This document shows, piece after piece, positions 55,851-64,000 of a stretch of DNA of 64,000 nucleotides. This stretch comes from Dichetophora obliterata. Taxonomy: Eukaryota > Arthropoda > Insecta > Diptera > Sciomyzidae. Both the position numbers and the translations under genes were made by a program. Location of the stretch: positions 300,388,208 to 300,452,207 of the forward strand of contig OY986435.1 of NCBI GenBank assembly GCA_963920525.1. The letters run 5' to 3'. The stretch's first letter is position 1. Each line of letters begins with the position of its first letter. The notes beneath the pieces are model-generated. The model was not told the origin of the DNA, searched no databases, and was given only the letters and a program-made list of their open reading frames with translations.

Positions 55851-56090
55851 AATGAAGTTGAAAAACTTGTTGGTTTGGTTTTGACTGTGCCTGCATCAGC
55901 AGCTTCATCTGAGCGTTCTTTTAGTGCACTAAGATGACTTAAGACGTATCTTTGAGCAACTATGGCACAGAAACGACTCACTCATTCACATTCACACAGA
56001 TAAAACCGAAGAATTGAATTTGATGGAGGTGGTGAAAGAGTTTGTTTCCCGCAAGGACAGAAAGAAACATTTTGGAAGAATTTTAATTGA
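55851..56090 (+). pseudogene. hAT transposase C-terminal dimerisation region, stop-containing
   Basis: Reads NEVEKLVGLVLTVPASAASS then ERSFSALR, stop, LKTYL, stop, ATMAQKRLTH, a frameshift, and IHTDKTEELNLMEVVKEFVS, RKDRKKHFG. The T.P.S.A.SERSFSALR.LKTYLR.TM pattern is the hAT dimerisation block (ZMYM/TTF-type subfamily). It belongs to the enclosing element by orientation and position. The zinc finger and the catalytic core upstream are missing; weak remnants may extend back to 55740 (DFYVSDLYAQPKLLKQLPG). Dead. Confidence 0.75.
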
Positions 56091-56174
56091 TATAACTTTT
56101 TGTACCTTATTGCATTTAAACACATAACATATGCGATTTTGGATGCTATACCTCAATTAAATACAGTTACCAAC

Positions 56175-57887
56175 AGTTATGCAAAAAATCCTATAATATC
56201 TACTTAACAAAAGTAAAATTAAACATCAAATCTGATGCTAAATCCTTCTAGAACTTTGTTAACAAAAAACGTAAGATTGATTCCTATCCTTCTTTTATGA
56301 AGTTTAATTCTGTTGAGTCTGATAATGATAATAGTATTTGCAATCTTTTTGCTGACTTTTTCAAGACGACTTATTCATCATCGTCCTATGATTATTTAAG
56401 TTATCCTTTCAATATTCAATCTGGGGATATTTATTTCCCAATAATTGACACAAACATAGTCTTATCATTTTTAAAAAATATTAAATCATCTTATAAAAGT
56501 GGTCCTGATAACATACCTTCATGTATATTAAAATACTGCTGTGAAGAATTAGTAACTCCAATCTCTTTACTATTTACTTCATCATTAAAATCCTGCTATT
56601 TTCCTGCAGCCTGGAAGCATTCATTTATCATTCCGCTGCATAAATCCGGAAATAGGTCTTTAATTGATAACTACCGCATCGCAAAATTAAGCGCTTTGCC
56701 TAAACTTTTAGAGGCAATTGTTACATCACGACTATCGCACAGCGTAAAATCTTTAATGTCTCCTTTCCAACATGGATTCCTTTCTGGAAAATCTACTGTT
56801 ACTAACCTTCTCGAATTTACATCAAAAACTATAGAAAACTTTGGAAAAGGCATGCAGACTGATGTTATTTACACGGATTTTAGCAAAGCTTTTGACGTTG
56901 TAAATCACAAACTATTGATCTTAAAATTACATCTGGTTGGATTTCCTATACCGTTGGTAAAGTGGATCGAATCTTACTTAAGCAATAGAACAAAATCTGT
57001 TATTTTTAAGCTCAATAAATCACATGAGTTTCCTGTTACTTCAGGAGTACCTCAAGGAAGTCATCTTGGGCCCCTTCTGTTTCTACTTTTATAAACGATT
57101 TGCCATTTGTCAAATGCATTCTAGCATCTTTATGTTTGCTGACGACGTCAAACTCTTCCTTTCTTTTAAAAACCTCAACATGAAGAAATGCAAGCATATG
57201 GCGCAAACCACCAATTAAATGTACCTTCAAAGTTTGTGGTTATCCATTGGAGTCCTTAGATATTTTCAATGACCTTGGAGTTACAATGGATCCTAAACTA
57301 CGCTTTAATATTCATGTAAATAAAATAATAAATAGAGCAAATAGTACTTTAGGATTTATTAAACGTTGGGCAAAAGAGTTTAATGATCCATTCATAACGA
57401 AAACTTTATTCACTTCCCTAGTACGGCCTATCTTAGAATACGCTTCAGTTGTTTGGTGCCCACGATACGGATGTTACATAGACGACATTGAACCAGTGCA
57501 GAAACAATTTCTATTGTTTTGCTTAAGCTATCTTTATTGTAATACTGATTTTCACTTACCACCTTATGAATATCGGTTACAACTCTTAAATCTTCCTTCT
57601 TTAAAAAATCGGAGAATTATGATAAATACTTGTTGGATTACAAAACTTTTATATGGATATGTCAACACTCCATATTTATTGAGTAAAGTATATTTTAATA
57701 TTCCTCTTCGTCCTAGAAGATCTTTTGAGTTACTCCACTGAACTTTTGTAGAACTAATTATTTGCAAAATGAACCTCTTAGAAGCGCTTGCGGTGATTTT
57801 AATTTTGTATCTGATGTTATATCCTTAAGTGAATCCATGGAGTCAATCAAACACAAAATTATAGATTACCTGCAGTACCGACGTTGA
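56175..57887 (+). pseudogene. 5'-truncated LINE ORF2, reverse transcriptase to C-terminus
   Basis: Begins within YLTKVKLNIKSDAKSF, a TAG near 56247 (W expected), NFVNKKRKIDSYPSFMKFN, then a long open frame from 56297: SGPDNIPSCILKYCCEELV, HKSGNRSLIDNYRIAKLSAL, FQHGFLSGKSTVTNLLEFTS, YTDFSKAFDVVNHKLL, SGVPQGSHLGPLLF. A frameshift follows near 57090, with catalytic FADD in MFADDVKLFLSF (about 57130-57165). A further shift gives FNDLGVTMDPKLRFNIHVNK, RPILEYASVVWCPRYG, LRPRRSFELLH, and a last shift SACGDFNFVSDVISLSESME to TGA 57885-57887. All catalytic blocks are present; four or five lesions kill it. Jockey-type LINE, related to but distinct from the copy at 45-47 kb. Endonuclease domain missing. 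Confidence 0.9.
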
Positions 57888-58682
57888 TTATGATTAAGTT
57901 CTCTCAAACATATATCTAATGCATCTGGTGATATTTGTAAACACATTAATATAACAATCTAAATGGATAAATGGACCTAAGCCTGAAATGAATAATTTTG
58001 GTGTATGAACATCTAAATAATCTGAATGGACCTAAACCTGGGATCTTCAATTGCCTTATATCTTCATGATGATTGGGACTATATTTGTCGACGGTACCGT
58101 GGTGTCTTGGTGTCTTTTTACCTCTTGAAGCACTACGATAGATCGATTTGTAATATATTCATATGAGTGGCCGATAAGACCTAGTTTGTCTTGGTGCCTG
58201 CGTTCGCAACTGGTTTTCTTTATTTTATGAAAATTGGTTTGCTGAAGTTGACCTAGTTTGTCGAGTAACCACCCTGTCAAGGCTGGACCTCACCGGCTTC
58301 AGGAAGACAGAACGATATATATTATATATATACCTATTGGAGTTGTGTTTTATTGGGTATGAGACCTTGTTTGTCACACGACTCCGCCGGATACAAAAAT
58401 TGTTTCTAACTTGACCTTGTTTGTCTTGAAAACGCAACCCTGCTTTTCTGTCTGATATTATCGATATTGACTTAACTTTTTTTTGTTGTTATTTTTTATA
58501 CTTTAATAAAATTATATACTTTAAGCAATTTATTAAAACTTTTTAGTTCGTTAATAATACAAGATTTCAATCAAAATCATACTTTTATTTTTTAATTGTA
58601 TTAAATATCTTATTTTATAATTTTAGATTTGTTATAAAACCTGTTTAGGGTTAGCAATCAAGTAAATAAATAAATAAATAAA
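57888..58682 (+). other. LINE 3' UTR with four GACCTWGTTTGTC sites and (AAAT)n tail
   Basis: Follows the ORF2 stop and ends in AGTAAATAAATAAATAAATA at about 58660-58682, the expected LINE tail. GACCTAGTTTGTC occurs at 58188-58200 and 58250-58262, and GACCTTGTTTGTC at 58363-58375 and 58413-58425. Two paired phrases (GGACCTAARCCTGRRAT) occur near 57973 and 58030. No coding capacity. Confidence 0.65.
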
Positions 58683-58706
58683 GATATGCCTTTATATAGC
58701 AACAAT

Positions 58707-59287
58707 AGCTGCGTTCCTTTTGCCACTTCCGTTGCAGTCAAAATTAAATTCAAACAAGCAATCATGATACCGTAACTATTAGGTGTCATGAGAACGTGTG
58801 TCGTTCAAAACTGTTGTGAACTGTTATGGTAGCGATACCTTAGTGAACGATGTTTTTCTCTGAATGTGTTTTAATCTAAGCGTCAGAAAAATTGTAAATT
58901 ATTTCATTTAATTATTAACATTATGCAATTATATAAATAATTTAAGTGCAATTATTAGCTCCGCTGAATGCGTCCAATGTGTGTGACACACGCGGTTTGT
59001 TTTGTTTTCTTTTGTTTAACATTCGATGGTCGCAGCTCGTAAGAAAATAGGTAGCTGTCATGGTTGGTTACCTAATAGTCATTGTATCAAACAAATAAAA
59101 AAAAAATTAAATCACAACTCATACAAATGTACAGGTGCGGCACCTGTGTTTCAAATTTTTTAAAGGCTATATCACAATTTTATATGGATAGCAAAAATAA
59201 TCCTATTTATTATAGGATTATTATTTTTGTTTTTGCTTTGCATGTAAAAAAATAAAATGGATTATTTTGAAGCAAACGGAACGCAGC
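58707..59287. mobile_element. 581-bp MITE with GCTGCGTTCC ends
   Basis: Left end GCTGCGTTCCTTTTGCC (58707) and right end the complement of GCTGCGTTCCGTTTGCTTC (59287), flanked by TA (58705-58706 and 59288-59289). Near 59195-59231 CAAAAATAATCCTAT is inverted with a 3-nt indel. It encloses a fragment of another MITE family (58795-58979). Confidence 0.65.
58795..58979. mobile_element. Fragment of the GGCCGCATTCAGCG MITE family
   Basis: AAAACTGTTGTGAACTGTTA, TGGTAGCGATACCTTAGTGA, TTCTCTGAATGTGTT and the end TCCGCTGAATGCGTCCA match the complement of the right half of the 25476-25847 element. The other end is missing or diverged. Confidence 0.6.
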
Positions 59288-59547
59288 TAATTATTTCTTA
59301 TATTTTCATATTTCCATATGAAAGAGGCTTTAAAAAATTATCTCTAATATCGAAATTGGAAAAACTTTTAAAAATAATGAAATTTTAATATTTTTTTATT
59401 TAGTTTTTTTTTTTTATTTTGAAACTAAAATAAAGGATGTGTTTATTCATATACATGTTTATTTTAAAAAATTTTGGGGGATTTTTTTGCATCCCCATTT
59501 GTACTACCCCCCAGAAGAAATTAGCTTCCGACGCCCTTGGTATATAA

Positions 59548-60060
59548 AAAAAACACACTTTGGGGGTCCACCTAAGTATCAAAAAAACTTTTTGAAATTT
59601 TACCATACTATTCGAAATCAGCGATCAGTGCATCTCCAAAGAGTATAAAAGAAAAAGCACATATTTTGGGTCCACCCAAGTGTCAAAAAATTTTTTTTAA
59701 TCCTAACATAAGATTCGAAATCAGCGACCCCTTAATTCGGCAGCACATACACAAAAAGTACAAAGCAAAAAACACATTTTTAGAGTCCACTCTAGTGTCA
59801 ACAAAAACTTTGAAATTTTAACATATGATTCGAAATCAGCAATCAGCGCATCTACATCTACATCTACATCTGCAACGAGTATAACAGAAAAAAACTCATA
59901 TTTAGGGTCCACCCTAGTGTTTCAAAGAACTTTTCAAAATTCTTACAACAGCTGTGAAATCAGCGACTGCTTCATACTACCAGCACATACACAAAAAGTT
60001 TAAATTAAAAAACACATTTTCAGGGTTTACCTCTGAAGTGTAGCCAACTTGTTTAAATAC
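59548..60060. repeat. Alternating A/B satellite, right block
   Basis: Continues the array interrupted at 55423: B (about 59620), A (about 59725), B (about 59845, with an expanded CATCTA run at about 59848-59872), A (about 59965). Phase is preserved across the hAT insertion. The last monomer breaks near 60040, where an ACTAGT-rich element starts. Further scraps occur at about 60725-60755 (TTTTTAGAGTAAGCTCCACT) and 61381-61400. Confidence 0.75.
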
Positions 60061-61380
60061 TAGTAAATGTACTGGGTAAAAAAATACCAGTACTAGTTCA
60101 GCTCAAATGCTTTTTACATTGCGCAAACTGGTTATTTTCCTATGTTAATGTCATAGGAAAAGACAATTGCCCTATTCTCGATGTGAATTAAGGTAGTATT
60201 TTTACTGGCATAATTTGAACTAGTTGTGATAGTAGTAACTTTTAAACCAGTAAAATAACTAGTAGAATCAAAACTAGGCATTTTACTGATACGATTTGAG
60301 ACACCTTTGTGCTAGTATATTTTTAACTAGTTAAATACTACTTTAATATTGACCAGTTTCATATTAGTATTATTTTAGCCAGTTCAATTCTAGTATTTTT
60401 CATACTAGTTGTATGTTAGTATTCGTTTTGTTTTTATCTTTTTGAAACCAGTTGCATTAGTCGAAAATAACAGAAATATTGCTGGGAAAATCCAAAAATA
60501 AAATTTTGTCCCCCTAGGTTTTTCAAGTAATTTGAGGTGAATACCCTTATTAAACTGAAAATTTTTTGGAAAAAACAAAAAAATCTAAACTGTTTCCTTA
60601 TTCCAAATGTAATTGCATATGAAAATACTAAAAAAAAAATTTTCATGCACTTGTGCATGATCTTGCTAAAATTTTTCACGAATTTTTTAATCATCAATTA
60701 CAACAGCTTGAGCCCTTGGGGTGGTCTTTTTAGAGTAAGCTCCACTCTAGTGTAGCTACAGAGCCAGTATGTATTATTACTTCGCAGGTTTGCACATGCG
60801 TTACAAAGAATGCGTTGTTCTTTGAAAATCTACTCATTTTTGAAATACCATAATAAATTCGAATTATTTTTGTTATATATTATTTTTTTCCATAAAAAAA
60901 AATCTATTTTGTTAACCAAAAATGGAATTTTAAATTATTTTTAAAATAAACATACCTATATGAATATGTTTTTTACTTTAGGAAAAATAAATAATTCAAA
61001 TTTTTCCGATATATACATATTTTTGTATTACATTTAGTTTTAACCAATATAAAAACTAAATAAGAACAACAAATTTATCACTAAAAATATCAAACGAAAA
61101 CTTTTTATAAAACAAAAAAAATGTTACATGAATTTAATTGTTGCAACAACAACAACAAATTTGTTTTTGAATAATTTTTATTTAGAAGATGAAATTTTTT
61201 AAAATAGTTTTAAAAAATATAAATAAAAAAAACCATAATTTTTCTCTATAACTATATGAACAGGAATTCTACGTCTATACTTACGATACTATCGAAACTG
61301 TGTCTTTTTTAACTAATTTTGTTTTAACTAGTGAGTTAACTAGTTACATTTATAGCTAGTATAAATTTTCACTGCAGGGT
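60061..61380. repeat. AT-rich element saturated with ACTAGT/ACCAGT motifs
   Basis: ACTAGT, TACTAGTT, CTAGTA and ACCAGT recur on both strands, densest at 60060-60420 and again at 61320-61360. It ends in TTTTCACTGCAGGGTA before satellite-like sequence resumes (GTGTCAAAAAAA), recalling the TTTTCCTACAGGGTA end at 41357. The left end was not resolved. Non-coding. Confidence 0.5.
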
Positions 61381-62580
61381 AGTGTCAAAAAAAATGTGTA
61401 CTTCTTTGTAAGGGAAAAATCTGTATTGTAACGTATGTATCGTAACGTTTTATTTTAATGGTTTGTATAAAAATCATTAAAAAAGATTTTACAACGAAGC
61501 AATTATGAATAAATAAAACATAGCTTTTCCAGATAATATTAATATCACCTTGATAAAAAAACGCATACACTCTTCGAAGATTTTTTGTTTATATTATGGC
61601 AGACAAAAACCACTTCTTTTTTTTTGTATCGCAACGCGTCCTTATTTATTTGCGTATATCTTTAGACTATACTTTCGATCGCTTCCACCTTTTACACAAA
61701 ATATGGTACTATCAGAGTGCTATCCGAAAATCAAATCAAAACAAAAAACGTATAAATTGTTTTTTGGGCTTTTTTATTTTTAACAACTTTTAACAATTTT
61801 CGACCAAAGACCATCAGACTTCGACCAAAAAAAAAAGCTGCCTCACCATTTAGAAAAAAATTTAAAAAAAAAATATATGTGAATGCCTCGATATTGAACA
61901 CAGCAAAAAACATTTTATTAATTTTTTTTCTTTTACCGCTAGCCCGTGGTGCCACGCGAAACGCTTCAGGGTCACCCCAAAAAAACATGAAAACATCATT
62001 AAGAAGGTTCAAGTATAAGGTTTAAAAAAATGACTTAAACTTTTGTAAAAATTCTACATTTTTTTCGCTTTTAACCACCCTGTTTTTAAAAGTTAGATTT
62101 TTTCAAAACTGATTATTCTTTTCTTAGTTCTTACTAAAACACTTGTTGATTGACGTTTAAAAATTGTAAAAAACAATTGCAGGTTTTCAGATATTACGAA
62201 AAATGTGTCAACTATCGGACCCTGTATCTCTGAAGACGCAAATTTTAGAAATCTTAATATTTTTATATTTTTACTACCACTAATTTGGAATACACTGATG
62301 AAATTTTTAGAGTGTGTTTTGCCTTGTTTTAGAAAAACTGCGCTTTCAAAAATGTATTAAAAACTAATTTTATACTATTCCTCCCATAGGGGGAAGAGGG
62401 TCACCCTCATCTTTGCATTTTCTTTCTCGCTTTATCAAGGACAATCACTACCAGAGGGAACTTATGCTATATATAGGACACCTTGTGTACAATTCATGCA
62501 GCCTTATATATAAAAATACAGGTGTCCCTATTTCTTTGCACCTGACTGTATGTCTATATGTATGTTCATCTGTTCCACTC
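61381..62580. other. Unassigned AT-rich DNA
   Basis: No gene recognised. The minus-strand frame at 61731-62012 contains GDPEAFRVAPRASG, but its N- and C-terminal parts are low complexity. 62500-62575 (TTTCTTTGCACCTGACTGTA) probably belongs to the tandem element that follows. Confidence 0.35.
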
Positions 62581-62966
62581 TTACTTCTAAACTACTTATC
62601 ATAATTTGGCAAATGAGGTATCGTTGGAAGCGTTTTGATAGTATTCTGGTTATTGGATGTGTGACGTCATATTAAATTTAACAAAGCGCCCTCTGGAGGG
62701 CATAAAGTCATTAGTGACATAAGCAAATGAGGTATCGTTAGAAGCGTTTTGATCGTCCGGTGAAGAAAAGTTATGTGACGTAACATTAAGTTGAATATGG
62801 TGCCCTCTAGGGGACAAAAAGTTTACTAAACCCCTAACTTCTAAAGTAATTATCATAATTTCACAAATGAGGTATCGTTGCAAGCGTTTTGATCGTCCGC
62901 TGGTGATAGGTTATGTGACGTCACATTCAATTAATTATGGCGTCCTCTAGAGGACAGAAAGTAACC
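62581..62966. repeat. Tandem array with CRE-like palindromes, left part
   Basis: AAATGAGGTATCGTT begins units at 62611, 62725 and 62865, followed by AAGCGTTTTGAT. A TGACGTCA palindrome occurs at 62662-62669 and 62916-62923 (TGACGTAA at 62776-62783), and each unit has a CCCTCTRGAGG-type palindrome. The array continues after the small hAT element (CTTCTGAGCTACTCATCATA at about 63248). Confidence 0.7.
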
Positions 62967-62974
62967 TAAACCTT

Positions 62975-63236
62975 CAATCCCGTCCGAAGCGAATTTCATC
63001 TGGGGGGCAGTACAAATGGGGGGGCAGTACAAATGGTGGTGCAAAAAAAGTTCACCAAAATTTCTTCACATGAAACATGAAGAAGAGAGAAAGAAGAGGA
63101 AAATATATAATACAAAAATATTATCGTTGTAAATAAACTGATATTTTGAATAACTTTTCCTTTTAAATTGTTTATCTAGCTAAAAAAGTGGGGGGGGGCA
63201 ACTGCCCACCTTTTTCCCCCGCTTCCGACGCCAATG
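62975..63236. mobile_element. 262-bp hAT MITE with 8-bp target duplications
   Basis: Left end CAATCCCGTCCGAAGC and right end the complement of CATTGGCGTCGGAAGC, with TAAACCTT duplicated exactly on both sides (62967-62974 and 63237-63244). Its right 180 bp, read on the minus strand, match 55424-55600 (GGGGGAAAA...GGGCAGTTG.CCCCC, AACGATAATATTTTTGTATT). Its left part matches the other end of the 4.1-kb hAT near 59490-59530 (CCATTTGTACT.CCCCCCAGA). It is an internally deleted relative of that element, in inverse orientation. Confidence 0.85.
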
Positions 63237-63244
63237 TAAACCTT

Positions 63245-64000
63245 TACCTTCTGAGCTACTCATCATAATTTGAATTATTATATAACATGCAAAACAATAT
63301 AAGATAAACAAAATCAATAAAAAGCTGATCTGCAAATACTTTATCACGAAAATATATCCCCATAATAACACTAGTTTACAAAATCCAGAAAAATCTTTGT
63401 GATCAAGACTTCTTTATAAAATTCATATACGGTATGGTCCCTAGATCTAAAATAAAAAATAAAAAATTATCCATGGATAGATTTCTGAGGTATCAACCAA
63501 AGAATTTGTTTGCTTTTTCGAAAAAGATGGCTTGACATTATTCGTAATAAATTATATTTGAACTGACGGATTTGACCAAAATTACTTTTATAAAAGACAA
63601 TCAAATTCGCAATAACCTTTTGATACATATTGGCTTCATCTGAAGAACAATTATGGAGATATTTTATGGAAATCTGTGGTCAAAAACCCATTTAAGAACC
63701 TGAAAAGTAAACAAATTGGTAACTGACCACAACATTTTTATTTTTTTTTTTTGTACAGCATAAGATTTTGCAAAACGTTTAAGCTTAAAATACACAAAAT
63801 ATATGGACTAGTAAAAAAATTACAGACATTAGAGTGATATCGCCCATTTTTAATTTTTTTTTTAATTTTTCATTTTATCTGCTTCTAATGAAAATGTTTG
63901 CAACCCATTTATAAAAAATTTGTTTTAAACCTCTAAACATTGCGAAACTGGATTTTATCATCTTTATTTTTAAAAATGGCTTAGAGTTTTACTATTTTCC
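63245..64000. other. End of tandem array, then unassigned AT-rich DNA
   Basis: 63245-63275 continues the array unit cut by the hAT MITE. From about 63280 to the end no gene or repeat structure is recognisable. Confidence 0.4.

Larger units (their letters stand above)
55424..59539 (+). mobile_element. 4.1-kb hAT element with 8-bp target duplications, itself invaded
   Basis: Left end CATTGGCGTAGCAGGCGGGG at 55424; right end the complement of CAAGGGCGTCGGAAGC finishing at 59539. GTATATAA is repeated exactly on both sides (55416-55423 and 59540-59547), the 8-bp duplication typical of hAT. The flanking DNA is one A/B satellite monomer that reads through when the element is removed. Inside lie a hAT C-terminal coding remnant (55851-56090), a LINE (about 56175-58682) and a MITE (58707-59287). 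A short relative with the same ends is at 62975-63236. Confidence 0.85.

Noticed and set aside
17630..60060. CRISPR arrays in the tandem repeats
   Set aside because: Units are long, contiguous and diverged with no short repeat/unique spacer pattern, and the DNA is eukaryotic.

Overview
This is AT-rich eukaryotic DNA with no recognisable host gene. Every protein-coding remnant I could identify belongs to a transposable element. The mix (DD41D and DD34D mariners, Tc1, hAT, PIF/Harbinger-like, Penelope, Helitron-like, jockey-type LINEs, a Bel/Pao gag scrap, a tRNA-like SINE) points to an insect, probably a higher fly such as a tephritid. That assignment is inference from element families remembered without a search.

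Layout. 0-5 kb: a DD41D mariner fragment, a decayed Tc1 element with double subterminal repeats, and an AT-rich block crowded with one short motif (TACGAAT/ATTCGTA) that encloses a dimeric tRNA-like SINE. 5-10 kb: mostly unassigned, with a perfect 18-bp hairpin and a foldback element. 10.8-15.1 kb: a nest in which two Penelope 3' ends lie head to head, one split by a 2.2-kb Helitron-like element that itself carries a 130-bp MITE and a C-rich minisatellite; a Pao gag scrap follows. 15.3-18.1 kb: a nearly intact 1.3-kb DD41D mariner inside one of two copies of a local repeat. 18-21.4 kb: tandem repeat modules, a MITE and a LINE reverse transcriptase fragment. 21.4-28.4 kb: almost nothing but microsatellites, one MITE and a palindrome. 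28.4-33.2 kb: a Tc1 fragment, several MITEs and a Harbinger-like element with TAG target duplications.

33.3-35.7 kb holds the most interesting locus: a three-frame, recently broken gene for a cysteine-containing, DDE-like protein that I know only as an uncharacterised multicopy animal family. It is flanked by six copies of a TGTC(C/T)(C/-)GTACGTGAC motif. 36-45 kb: composite inverted-repeat elements, MITEs, an RNase H scrap and a hAT C-terminus. 45.4-47.2 kb: a 5'-truncated LINE on the minus strand. 47-54 kb: sparse, with a DD34D mariner fragment between direct repeats. 54.7-61.4 kb: an alternating two-type (A/B) satellite split by a 4.1-kb hAT element with perfect 8-bp target duplications, which itself carries a LINE and a MITE. 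62.5-63.3 kb: a tandem array with CRE-like palindromes, split by a short hAT MITE of the same end family.

Nothing here forms a host pathway. The relationships are those of transposons inserting into one another, and several insertions can be read precisely because an unoccupied paralogous copy or a target duplication is present.
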